Below the pieces are notes generated by a model that was given only the letters and a program-made list of their open reading frames with translations, did not search any database and was not told the origin of the DNA. A stretch of 64,000 bases of DNA from Streptomyces albicerus. GTDB lineage: Bacteria > Actinomycetota > Actinomycetes > Streptomycetales > Streptomycetaceae. The first letter of the stretch is position 1; each line of letters starts with the position of its first letter. The DNA lies in the NCBI RefSeq assembly GCF_008905045.1, contig NZ_VWMY01000013.1, positions 121,306 through 185,305 on the forward strand. The letters run 5' to 3'. This document shows, in pieces, positions 8,656 through 16,105 of the stretch. The position numbers were made by a program, and so were the translations under genes.

Positions 8656-9527
8656 CCCGCCTCCGCTCCCCGTACGATCCGCAGCGCCCACCACAGCCCG
8701 ACGCCCTCCAGCACTCCGCCGACCAGCAGACAGCCCAGGCCCGCACCCGTATGCAGCACGACGTGCAGCGGGTCGGCGCCGAGCGCGGTGCCGAGGAGCA
8801 GCCCGAGCACCGGCAATCCCGCGAGCAGCACCGCCGTCGACCGTGCCCCCGCCAACTGGGCGCATAGATCGGCCCGTTGGTCCCGCTCCGCGCGCAACGC
8901 CGCCTCCAGCCGGTCGAGCCCGGCCGCGAGTCCGGCACCCCGGTCCACGGCGACCCGCCAGCACGCGGCGAGGCCCAGCAGTCCCTCGGCCCCCGGCCGC
9001 CGTGCCGCGTCGGTGAGCGCGCCGGGCACGTCCCCGCCGAAGCGGGCCGCCGCCAGCACCACCGCCTGCGCGTCGCCAAGCCCGCCCGAATCGCGGGCTG
9101 CCCCGAGCAGTGCCTCGCCCGGCTGCCGCCCGGCGCGCACCTCCCCCGCGAGCGCACCGCACAACGCGATCACCGCGTCGGCCCGTCGCTCGCGTGCACG
9201 CCGCGCCGCCCCGGCACGCCGAGCCTGCCGCATCAGCGGAATCCCGAGCGCGCCCGCGACGACCGGCACCACGGACGCCCCGAGCAGGGCGACCACCAGC
9301 CCGACGACCAGCGCCCACCATTCACCCCGCGTCCGGTGCAGCCGCCGCAGCCGCTCCCCGGCCCGCACGGCCCTCGCCCACGACGGCGGCCCGACACCCA
9401 CCGCCCCACCACCCGCAAACAGCAGCTGAGCTCGCCGCGCTCCCGGCCCCTGCCCGCCCATCAGCCAGGCCGCCGCCCCGGCACACGCGATCGCCGCCCC
9501 CACGGACACCTCACCGACCCCGGTCAC
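8652..9527 (-). CDS. tadB: Type II/IV secretion F-domain membrane protein, TadB-like
   Basis: A 291-residue T2SSF-family inner-membrane protein. The N-terminal helix (VGAAIACAGAAAWLMGG) is followed by a pair near residues 68-100, the cytoplasmic T2SSF core (DAVIALCGALAGEVRAGRQP onward) and two C-terminal helices near 225-280. The GTG start at 9527 overlaps the TGA of tadA (GTGA). It probably forms the membrane platform of the pilus machine together with TadC. Confidence 0.9.
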   Translation of the reverse strand: MTGVGEVSVGAAIACAGAAAWLMGGQGPGARRAQLLFAGGGAVGVGPPSWARAVRAGERLRRLHRTRGEWWALVVGLVVALLGASVVPVVAGALGIPLMRQARRAGAARRARERRADAVIALCGALAGEVRAGRQPGEALLGAARDSGGLGDAQAVVLAAARFGGDVPGALTDAARRPGAEGLLGLAACWRVAVDRGAGLAAGLDRLEAALRAERDQRADLCAQLAGARSTAVLLAGLPVLGLLLGTALGADPLHVVLHTGAGLGCLLVGGVLEGVGLWWALRIVRGAEAG

Positions 9528-10987
9528 AGCTCCTCACCCCTCTCACCGACACCACCGATCCCGCCGACGTCCCCGATGCCACCGAGCAGCCCCCGCAGCC
9601 GCTCCCACCCCCGGCCGTACGCGAAGGCCTCCGGGCCCCAGCGCAGCGCCGGAACCGTCACCACCAGCCCCGCCGCATCCCGCTCCAGCACGTGCACCTC
9701 GGCGATCCGCCGCCTCCCGGTCCGGTCGCGTACGAGATGCAGCACCACCGACAGCGCGGCGGCCACCTGGCTGTGCAGAGCGGCCCTGTCGAGCCCCGCG
9801 GCCGTGCCCAGCGCCTCCAGGCGGGCCGGCACTCCCGAGGCCGCGTTGGCGTGTACGGTCCCGCAGCCGCCCTCATGGCCCGTGTTCAACGCGGCCAGCA
9901 GGGCGACCACTTCGGGCCCGCGCACCTCGCCGACGACCAGCCGGTCCGGCCGCATGCGCAGGGCCTGGCGCACCAGGTCCTGGAGCGTGACCAGTCCGGC
10001 GCCCTCTTGGTTGGCGGGTCGGGACTCCAGACGTACGACGTGTGGATGGTCGGGGCGCAGCTCCGCCGAGTCCTCGGCGAGCACGATCCGCTCACCCGGC
10101 CCGACGAGGCCCAGCAGGGCGCTCAAGAGCGTCGTCTTGCCGCTGCCCGTGCCGCCGCTGATCAGGAACGAGAGCCTCGCGTCGAGCAGCGCCCGCAGTA
10201 GCCGGTCCCCGCCCGGCGGCACCGTCCCCGCCGTCACCAGCTCGTCGAGCGTGAACGCCCGTGGCCGTACGACCCGCAGCGACAGACACGTCGAGCCGAC
10301 GGCGACCGGTGGCAGCACCGCGTGGAGCCTGGTCCCGTCCGGGAGCCGGGCGTCCACCCAGGGGTGCGCGTCGTCGAGGCGCCGCCCGGCCACGGCCGCG
10401 AGACGCTGCGCGAGGCGTCGTACGGCCGCCGCGTCCGGAAAGGAGACACCGGTCAGCTCCAGGCCGCCGCCCCGGTCCACCCACACCCGGTCGGGAGCCG
10501 AGACCAGCACATCGGTCACCGAGGGATCACCGAGCAAAGGCTCCAGCGGCCCGCTCCCGACCAGCTCCGACCGCAACCGCTCGGCCGCACCGAGGACTTC
10601 GGCGTCTCCGAGCACCCGCCCCTGCTCCCGCAGGGCCTGCGCCACCCGCGCCGGAGTCGGCTCGGCCCCACTTTCGGCAAGCCACTGCCGCACTCCGTCC
10701 AACAACCCTGCATCCGCGGGCATGCTCACACCTGCACGACGACCCGCGAGGCTCATATCCGCGGGCACACCCACACCCGTACGCCAGCCCGGGCGCCCCG
10801 TCTCCGCGGGCACACCCACACCCGTACGCCAGCCCGGCCGCACCATCTCCGCGGGCACACCCACACCCGCACGCCGACCCGCAGACCTCGTATCCACAGG
10901 CAAACCCACGCCCATCAGCCCGGCGCCCGGAGGCGAACCCGCGCCACCGTCCGACTCCCAGCCACGCACACGCGTGCCCCTGCTCAT
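9524..10987 (-). CDS. tadA: TadA/CpaF-type secretion ATPase
   Basis: A 487-residue hexameric ATPase of the type II/IV secretion family that powers pilus assembly. Walker A GGTGSGKTT is near residues 277-286, the Asp-box VLAEDSAEL follows, the Walker B segment RLVVGEVRGPEV is near 347, and the His-box NTGHEGGCGTVHAN near 366-378. It begins with ATG 10987, overlapping the TGA of the CpaE gene. The first 90 or so residues are unusual: five tandem 15-residue units related to GVGVPAExxxPGWRT, encoded by a 45-bp tandem repeat, before the normal N-terminal domain (LDGVRQWLAESGAEPTPARV). A much longer frame running upstream to 12340 is open by chance and is not used. Confidence 0.93.
   Translation of the reverse strand: MSRGTRVRGWESDGGAGSPPGAGLMGVGLPVDTRSAGRRAGVGVPAEMVRPGWRTGVGVPAETGRPGWRTGVGVPADMSLAGRRAGVSMPADAGLLDGVRQWLAESGAEPTPARVAQALREQGRVLGDAEVLGAAERLRSELVGSGPLEPLLGDPSVTDVLVSAPDRVWVDRGGGLELTGVSFPDAAAVRRLAQRLAAVAGRRLDDAHPWVDARLPDGTRLHAVLPPVAVGSTCLSLRVVRPRAFTLDELVTAGTVPPGGDRLLRALLDARLSFLISGGTGSGKTTLLSALLGLVGPGERIVLAEDSAELRPDHPHVVRLESRPANQEGAGLVTLQDLVRQALRMRPDRLVVGEVRGPEVVALLAALNTGHEGGCGTVHANAASGVPARLEALGTAAGLDRAALHSQVAAALSVVLHLVRDRTGRRRIAEVHVLERDAAGLVVTVPALRWGPEAFAYGRGWERLRGLLGGIGDVGGIGGVGERGEEL
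10713..10937 (-). repeat. 45-bp tandem repeat (5 copies) inside tadA
   Basis: Five consecutive 45-bp units beginning at about 10713, 10758, 10803, 10848 and 10893. On the plus strand each opens with a TCCGCGGGCA-like motif and continues with variants of CACCCACACCCGTACGCC. The period is a multiple of three, so copy number can change without breaking the tadA frame. The two middle copies are nearly identical; the outer ones have diverged. Confidence 0.9.
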
Positions 10988-12087
10988 ACGCCCCCTCCCG
11001 CAACCGCGGCCCGCTCCCAGAACGCCGAGCAGAAGCGGGCCAGCGGCCCCCGCCCGTCTCCCCCGGGCGGAGCCCCCCGCTCCTGGGCCGCCAACAACCC
11101 CGTCTCCACCGGCACTTCGCCCGCCAGGGGCAGCCCGAGCAGCCGGGCCACCTCCCTGTCGTCCAGGCCGGGCGCGTACGGCCCCCGTACCGCGACGCGC
11201 AGGTCCCTCAGGACCATGCCGACGGCGGACGCCACCCGGCCGGCCGCCGCGACGGCGCGCAGTTCGGCGGGGACCACGAGGAGGCCCAGGTCCACCTGGG
11301 CGAGGGTCTCCACGACTCCTTCGTCGATTCGGCGTGGCAGGTCCACGACCACCGCTCCGCCCCGCCGCCGGGCCGCGGCCAGCACGGCGCGGACGGCCTC
11401 GGGCGCGATGGTGACGCAGTCGCCGCGGTCCCAGCTGAGGACCCGGAGCGCGTGAAGCGAGGGCAGCGACTCCTCCAGGGCGCCGCCGCCGACCCGCCCG
11501 TGCGAGGCGGCGAAGGCCGGCCAGCGCAGTCCCTCGGCGGCCTCGCCCCCGAGGAGTACATCGAGTCCGCCACCCAACGGATCGGCGTCCACGAGGAGCG
11601 TGCGCCTGCCCTGGCGCGCCGAGGTGACCGCGAGCGCGCAGGCGAGCGTGGACGATCCGGCGCCGCCGCGGCCGCCGATCACGCCGACGGTGAGGGCGGG
11701 CGGTCCGACTCCTTCGGCCACGTCGGCGATCCGGTCGACCAACCATTGTTCGCCATCCGGCAGCAGCAGGACATGGTCCGCACCGATCTCCACGGCCCGT
11801 CGCCAGACCCCGGAATCGTCCTGATCCCGCCCCACCAGCACCACTCCGCGTCTGCGTGCGGCCCCGCGCACCCGTCGCGCGGCATCGTCGCCGACGAGCA
11901 CCAAGGGCGCCGTCTCCCAGCCGCCGCCGCGCTCGGGCACCCCGTGGTGGACCTCCGGCCGGGCGCCCGCCGCGGCGCACAGCCGCAGCAGGTCGTCCAG
12001 CAGATCCGCGTCCTCGGTGACGATCAACGGTCCGCCCTGCCGCCCCTCGGCGGCCGACGGCCGGTCGTGTGTGATGGCTCCCGCCAC
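10984..12087 (-). CDS. ssd: CpaE-like / septum site-determining protein Ssd (deviant Walker ATPase)
   Basis: A 367-residue ParA/MinD-superfamily protein of the actinobacterial CpaE-homologue family found beside Tad loci (Rv3660c in M. tuberculosis). The N-terminal receiver-like region starts GGPLIVTEDADLLDDLLRLC; the ATPase begins VIGGRGGAGSSTLACALA near residue 132, where the usual Walker Lys is replaced (GGAGSST), followed by LLVDADPLGGGLDVLLG and VVVDLPRR. I chose GTG 12087 because AAGGGGG lies about nine bases upstream; ATG 12177 and TTG 12216 are in-frame alternatives with weaker sites. It is first in the pilus operon and probably positions the apparatus or influences septation. Confidence 0.88.
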   Translation of the reverse strand: MAGAITHDRPSAAEGRQGGPLIVTEDADLLDDLLRLCAAAGARPEVHHGVPERGGGWETAPLVLVGDDAARRVRGAARRRGVVLVGRDQDDSGVWRRAVEIGADHVLLLPDGEQWLVDRIADVAEGVGPPALTVGVIGGRGGAGSSTLACALAVTSARQGRRTLLVDADPLGGGLDVLLGGEAAEGLRWPAFAASHGRVGGGALEESLPSLHALRVLSWDRGDCVTIAPEAVRAVLAAARRRGGAVVVDLPRRIDEGVVETLAQVDLGLLVVPAELRAVAAAGRVASAVGMVLRDLRVAVRGPYAPGLDDREVARLLGLPLAGEVPVETGLLAAQERGAPPGGDGRGPLARFCSAFWERAAVAGGGV

Positions 12088-12414
12088 GATCTCCAGCCCC
12101 CTTCGCTGCTTCCTCGCGGAGCCCCTGCGGCCCCGCGATTCCCGCACACGCGCAAGAACCGGCAAGCGGCCCTCCATATGAACCGCCGATACGAACCGGC
12201 CATAGCCGCCGGACAAACGGAACCGGCCATGAACTTCCGCGAGCGGTGCGCGCTGGAATCACGGTGCAGCGATCCCGGAAAACGTGTGGATCTTGGTCGA
12301 TAACTGTGGACAACTCGGCGGTTGTGAATATCGCCTTCACCCAAACCGGTGACCGTTGTACGACTTCCTTAGAGCAGCACAGCGACTACTTACAGTGACG
12401 AATCCTGTGCACAC
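12088..12414. promoter_or_regulatory. Upstream region of the Tad operon
   Basis: Non-coding stretch between the start of the CpaE-like gene and the 3' end of the 6C RNA. The part from about 12290 to 12410 is AT-richer than the surroundings and is the likely promoter zone for the leftward pilus operon. I see no convincing operator. Confidence 0.4.
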
Positions 12415-12570
12415 ACAGAGAAACGCCGAAGCCCGCACAACGGGGCCCGGCGTTCAGGAAAGAGAGGCAGAAAACCCACCCGGACATGCGACGACCCCCG
12501 CCGGGGGGGAGAGCGGGGGTCGTCCCCACGGCCGACTCGGGGGGGGAGGAGTCGGACCGGGTTAGCACGG
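12415..12570 (-). ncRNA. 6C small RNA
   Basis: Read on the minus strand, this region has two stem-loops whose loops carry runs of seven C residues, then a Rho-independent terminator. Hairpin 1 (12532-12555) pairs CCGACTC with GAGTCGG around a CTCCCCCCC loop. Hairpin 2 (12491-12523) pairs ACGACCCCCGC with GCGGGGGTCGT around a TCTCCCCCCCG loop. The terminator (12422-12454) pairs AACGCCG with CGGCGTT and is followed by TTTCTCT. This is the architecture of the conserved actinobacterial 6C RNA. Position also agrees: the M. tuberculosis homologue (B11) lies between Rv3660c (CpaE-like) and a HAD hydrolase gene, as here. It probably regulates mRNAs by C-rich loop pairing. The exact 5' end is estimated. 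Confidence 0.88.
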
Positions 12571-12659
12571 TCGCGAACGATCCGTGACTTCCATGGTGTA
12601 CCCGAGAGCCATCTCAGGCAAACCCACGCGCCCCACACTAGCCCGAATGGTGGGCGCAT

Positions 12660-13484
12660 ATGCTCGGGCTCGTGGAAAACCACTCCTTGCCTCGCACAGC
12701 GGCGTTCTTTGACCTGGACAAGACGGTCATTGCGAAGTCGAGCACGCTCACCTTCAGCAAGTCCTTCTACCAAGGCGGCCTGATCAACCGCCGGGCGGTC
12801 TTGCGTACCGCATATGCCCAGTTCGTCTTCCTCGTCGGAGGCGCCGACCACGACCAGATGGAGCGGATGCGTGAGTACCTGTCCGCGCTCTGCCGTGGCT
12901 GGAACGTCCAACAGGTGAAGGAGATCGTCGCCGAGACCCTTCACGACCTGATCGACCCGATCATCTACGACGAGGCCGCCTCCCTCATCGAGGCGCACCA
13001 CATCGCCGGGCGCGACGTCGTGATCGTCTCCACGTCCGGGGCGGAGGTCGTCGAGCCGATCGGCGAACTGCTCGGCGCGGACCGGGTGGTGGCCACGCGC
13101 ATGGTCGTGGGCGACGACGGCTGCTTCACGGGCGAGGTGGAGTACTACGCGTACGGCCCGACGAAGGCCGAGGCCATCAAGGAGCTGGCCGCGTCCGAGG
13201 GGTACGACCTCTCCCGTTGCTACGCCTACAGCGACTCCGCGACCGACCTCCCGATGCTCGACGCGGTCGGCCATCCGCACGCCGTGAACCCCGATCGCGC
13301 GCTGCGCCGCGAGGCCACCGCGCGCGGGTGGCCCATTCTCGACTTCCACCACCCGGTCCGGCTGAAGCAGCGGCTGTCCGTACCGCCCCGGCCGGCCCTG
13401 GTCGCGGCCGCGGCGATAGGAGCGGCGGCGGCCACCGCGGGGCTCGTCTGGTACGCGAGCCGGCGTCGCGCGACGGCCGTCTGA
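12660..13484 (+). CDS. HAD-IB family hydrolase (SerB-like phosphatase)
   Basis: A 274-residue haloacid-dehalogenase subfamily IB enzyme. Motif I is FFDLDKTVI with the Asp nucleophile at residue 18 and second Asp at 20; motif II is VIVSTSGAEV near 121-130; motif IV is AYSDSATDLPML near 190. A C-terminal hydrophobic segment (ALVAAAAIGAAAATAGLVWYASRR) suggests a tail anchor in the membrane. The substrate is not readable from sequence. It is divergent from the 6C RNA and Tad operon, a conserved actinobacterial arrangement. ATG 12660 is taken as the start; the ribosome binding site is weak. In Streptomyces the orthologue has been called a morphological differentiation-associated protein. Confidence 0.93.
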   Translation: MLGLVENHSLPRTAAFFDLDKTVIAKSSTLTFSKSFYQGGLINRRAVLRTAYAQFVFLVGGADHDQMERMREYLSALCRGWNVQQVKEIVAETLHDLIDPIIYDEAASLIEAHHIAGRDVVIVSTSGAEVVEPIGELLGADRVVATRMVVGDDGCFTGEVEYYAYGPTKAEAIKELAASEGYDLSRCYAYSDSATDLPMLDAVGHPHAVNPDRALRREATARGWPILDFHHPVRLKQRLSVPPRPALVAAAAIGAAAATAGLVWYASRRRATAV

Positions 13485-13679
13485 CCCGCGGACCGGGCCG
13501 TCCGGTCCGCGGACCATACGAGCTCGCCCGATTCGCTCCGTTTGAGACTAAAAGTAAAGAAGTGCAGCGAGGGCTTTCCCTTCCTCTGATCCTGGAGTAC
13601 AAAGGGATTAACGGCCCGCGAGACCAAGGACATCCGAGAGGATCACCTTTAAACGCAACCAAGGCCCCACGGACCGAGC

Positions 13680-13790
13680 ATGAACACCGGGCACCCACGC
13701 GACGTCGACCCGTCGATTACGGGCCAGCCGCACCAGGTGACGGGCAACAGTTCCCGACCTGATGGGCAATATCTCGAGGACGCTTGGTAA
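13680..13790 (+). CDS. Possible 36-aa small protein
   Basis: A short frame, ATG to TAA, inside the otherwise gene-free region after the HAD gene. It begins MNTGHPRDVDPS and ends QYLEDAW; there is no transmembrane segment or known motif. GC at third positions is about 75%, lower than in neighbouring genes, and no good ribosome binding site precedes it, so it may be chance or part of an RNA. A strong intrinsic terminator follows 17 bp after the stop on the same strand, which shows that something is transcribed rightward here. Confidence 0.3.
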   Translation: MNTGHPRDVDPSITGQPHQVTGNSSRPDGQYLEDAW

Positions 13791-13806
13791 CCCGGTGAAC
13801 ATGCCA

Positions 13807-13846
13807 GCGGCGGTACGAATCCTCGTACCGCCGCAACCCCTTTTTT
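13807..13846 (+). terminator. Strong intrinsic terminator
   Basis: Perfect 12-bp stem GCGGCGGTACGA / TCGTACCGCCGC with a four-base loop, followed by AACCCC and a run of six T. T-tract terminators are uncommon in Streptomyces. It ends a rightward transcript, either the HAD mRNA with a 320-nt trailer or a separate small transcript. Confidence 0.85.
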
Positions 13847-13875
13847 GGGGCTCGGTTCACCTCCGGAGCGCAGAA

Positions 13876-13949
13876 GCCTGTGTCGAGAGGCCGACCGTGC
13901 TCGACCCTCCTTCGTCGGGCCTCCGCGCGCTCGGCCTCTCGACACAGGC
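13876..13949. repeat. Long inverted repeat with 19-bp arms
   Basis: GCCTGTGTCGAGAGGCCGA at 13876-13894 is the exact reverse complement of 13931-13949, with a 36-base spacer. It lies just downstream of the leftward Fic-like gene and after the rightward T-tract terminator, so it may act as that gene's terminator. It could also be a small palindromic repeat element. Confidence 0.7.
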
Positions 13950-13986
13950 GCGCTCCTTCGGCTCACTCGCCCCAGAAGTGAACGCC

Positions 13987-14835
13987 CTACGCAGCCCCGC
14001 GCTGGAGCGCCTCGCACACCGCCGTGGACTCCCTGGCGCCGAGTTCAACCGCCTTGCCGCAGTGGGCGATCCAGGCTGCCACGCCCTCCGGGGTGCCGGA
14101 GACGTAGCCTTCGAGGGCCGAGGCGTAGGCCGCGCGGCCCAGTTCCGCGTGGCCGACCTCTGTCGGGCAGACGGACTTGGGGTCGAGGCCGCTTCCGACC
14201 AGGACGATGCGTTCGGCCGCGCGCGCGACCAGGCCGTTGTGGGAACCGAAGGGGCGCAGCGCGAGGAGTTCGCCGTGCACGATGGCGGAGGTCACCAGGG
14301 CGGGTGCGGGACCTCCGGCGATGATCAGCCGTGAGAGGCCGTCGAGACGGCCCTCGACCTCGGCCGCGTCCGGCAGTGGGAGTTCCATCAGCGGCCCTGC
14401 GGCGCCGGCCGCCGAGGTCTCCGTGACGGGCTCACCGTCCCGCCGCGGGCGCCCGACCGCGTCCCCCTTGTCTGCGGCGGCCACCAGATGCAGCCGTGCC
14501 AGTACCCGAAGGGGCGACTGCCGCCAGATGGACAGGAGTTGGCCCGCCTCTGCTGTCAGCCGGAGGGCGGCGCCCACCACCCGGGCCTCGTCGTCGCCGC
14601 TGAAGTCGGTCCGCCGGCGCACCTCTTCGAGGGCCCAGTCGGCGCCGGACAGCGCCGCGGAACCGCGCGCGCCGCGCAGCGCCGCCTCAGAGGTGATCTC
14701 GTTGCTGCGGCGCCGCATGATGCGGTGCCCGTAGACCCGGTCCACGGCCTTGCGCACGGACTCCACGGATTCGGCCACGCCGGGCAGCGACCCCAGCGCC
14801 GCAAGCGGATCGGCGTCCGCACCTGTCGTACTCAT
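13987..14835 (-). CDS. Degenerate Fic/DOC-like protein of unknown function
   Basis: A 282-residue protein often labelled oxidoreductase in Streptomyces, but what can be seen is a Fic-like helical fold. The segment LALRPFGSHNGLVARAAERIVL (residues about 186-207) lines up with the Fic core HPFxxGNGRxxR: Pro, Phe, the Gly/Asn-containing loop and the final Arg are kept, but the catalytic His is Arg. The upstream sequence AIVHGELLALRPF has the spacing of Fic helices, and an N-terminal segment IMRRRSNEITSEAALRGARGSAAL precedes it. AMPylation activity is therefore unlikely; a binding or regulatory role is more plausible. ATG 14835 is the start, with AGGG upstream. No oxidoreductase motif is visible. 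Confidence 0.8.
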   Translation of the reverse strand: MSTTGADADPLAALGSLPGVAESVESVRKAVDRVYGHRIMRRRSNEITSEAALRGARGSAALSGADWALEEVRRRTDFSGDDEARVVGAALRLTAEAGQLLSIWRQSPLRVLARLHLVAAADKGDAVGRPRRDGEPVTETSAAGAAGPLMELPLPDAAEVEGRLDGLSRLIIAGGPAPALVTSAIVHGELLALRPFGSHNGLVARAAERIVLVGSGLDPKSVCPTEVGHAELGRAAYASALEGYVSGTPEGVAAWIAHCGKAVELGARESTAVCEALQRGAA

Positions 14836-15002
14836 GAGTACGACCCTACGCGCCCGCCCGTCACCCGGCCTCCGCCCCTCGTCGAGCCGACGCGCCCTTC
14901 CTTGTTGCTCGCGCCCCACACCCTGCCCGCGACCCACGAAGGAGTGGTCTTCTTCCCGTTTGACGGCCCTCGGACACAGTCGCGCCGCTACGCTTTCTGA
15001 AC

Positions 15003-15989
15003 ATGAAAATTGCTTTCGTTGGGAAGGGCGGCAGCGGCAAGACCACCCTGTCCTCGCTCTTCATCCGCCACCTCGCGACCACCGGGTCGCCCGTCGTCGC
15101 GGTGGACGCCGACATCAACCAGCACCTCGGCCCCGCGCTCGGCCTGGACGACGCCGAGGCCGAGCGGCTGCCTGCCATGGGCGACCGGCTGCAGCTCATC
15201 AAGGACTACCTGCGCGGCTCCAACCCCCGCATCACCTCCGCCGAGACGATGATCAAGACCACGCCGCCCGGCGAGGGTTCCCGGCTGCTGAGGGTGTGCG
15301 AGGACAACCCGGTGTACGAGGCCTGCGCGCGGCCGGTGGAACTCGACGGCGGCGCCGTCCGTTTGATGGTCACCGGCCCGTTCACCGAGGCCGACTTGGG
15401 AGTGTCCTGCTACCACTCCAAGACCGGTGCAGTGGAGCTCTGCCTGAACCATCTCGTGGACGGCCAGAGCGAGTACATCGTCGTCGACATGACGGCGGGC
15501 TCGGACTCCTTCGCGTCCGGCATGTTCACCCGCTTCGACATCACGTTCCTCGTCGCCGAGCCGACCCGGAAGGGGGTCTCCGTCTACCGCCAGTACAAGG
15601 AGTACGCGCGCGACTTCGGCGTCACCCTGAAGGTCGTCGGCAACAAGGTGCAGGGGCAGGACGACATCGACTTCCTGAAGGGCGAGGTCGGTGACGACCT
15701 GCTGCTGACGGTCGGGCACTCGGACTGGGTGCGCGCCATGGAGAAGGGCCGCCCGCCGCACTTCGAGCGTCTGGAGGACGACAACCGCCGTGCGTTGCGG
15801 GCCCTCCAGGCCGCCGCCGACGCCACGTACGAGCAGCGCGACTGGGAGCGCTACACGCGCCAGATGGTCCACTTCCACCTGAAGAACGCCCAGTCATGGG
15901 GCAACGAGCGGACGGGCGCCGATCTGGCTGCTCAGGTCGATCCCGCGTTCGTCCTGCGTGAGATCGAGGCGGAGGCCGTCACGGCCTGA
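15003..15989 (+). CDS. CooC/MinD-type nucleotide-binding ATPase
   Basis: A 328-residue SIMIBI-class ATPase. The deviant Walker A is VGKGGSGKTT at residues 6-15, Walker A' is VAVDADINQHLG near 36-47 and the Walker B-like segment is EYIVVDMTAGSDSF near 157. Cysteines in the middle (RVCEDNPVYEAC) resemble CooC-type maturation ATPases, which bind metal at the dimer interface, but a nickel or CO-dehydrogenase partner is not encoded nearby. The role is therefore open; cofactor insertion is a reasonable guess. A TACGCT hexamer lies eight bases before the ATG with no ribosome binding site, suggesting a leaderless or nearly leaderless mRNA. It is divergent from the Fic-like gene. Confidence 0.85.
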   Translation: MKIAFVGKGGSGKTTLSSLFIRHLATTGSPVVAVDADINQHLGPALGLDDAEAERLPAMGDRLQLIKDYLRGSNPRITSAETMIKTTPPGEGSRLLRVCEDNPVYEACARPVELDGGAVRLMVTGPFTEADLGVSCYHSKTGAVELCLNHLVDGQSEYIVVDMTAGSDSFASGMFTRFDITFLVAEPTRKGVSVYRQYKEYARDFGVTLKVVGNKVQGQDDIDFLKGEVGDDLLLTVGHSDWVRAMEKGRPPHFERLEDDNRRALRALQAAADATYEQRDWERYTRQMVHFHLKNAQSWGNERTGADLAAQVDPAFVLREIEAEAVTA

Positions 15990-16105
15990 GCTTCGCGCTG
16001 CCCGGGCGGCCCTGAAGCTCGGTTCGTCGCGCACGCCCCAACCGGCCGGCCGCACGGCCCGGGCGAGCCGCACGGCCTGGCCGGTAACGCCCGCACGTCC
16101 AGGCG

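Noticed and set aside
10713..10937. Regular repeats resembling a CRISPR array
   Set aside because: Units are contiguous 45-bp repeats without unique spacers, lie inside the tadA reading frame, and no cas genes are present.
10988..12340. Upstream extension of the tadA frame to 12340
   Set aside because: The extension runs through the CpaE-like gene in another frame and reads Arg/Gly-rich nonsense; the ATGA overlap at 10984-10987 gives the real start.
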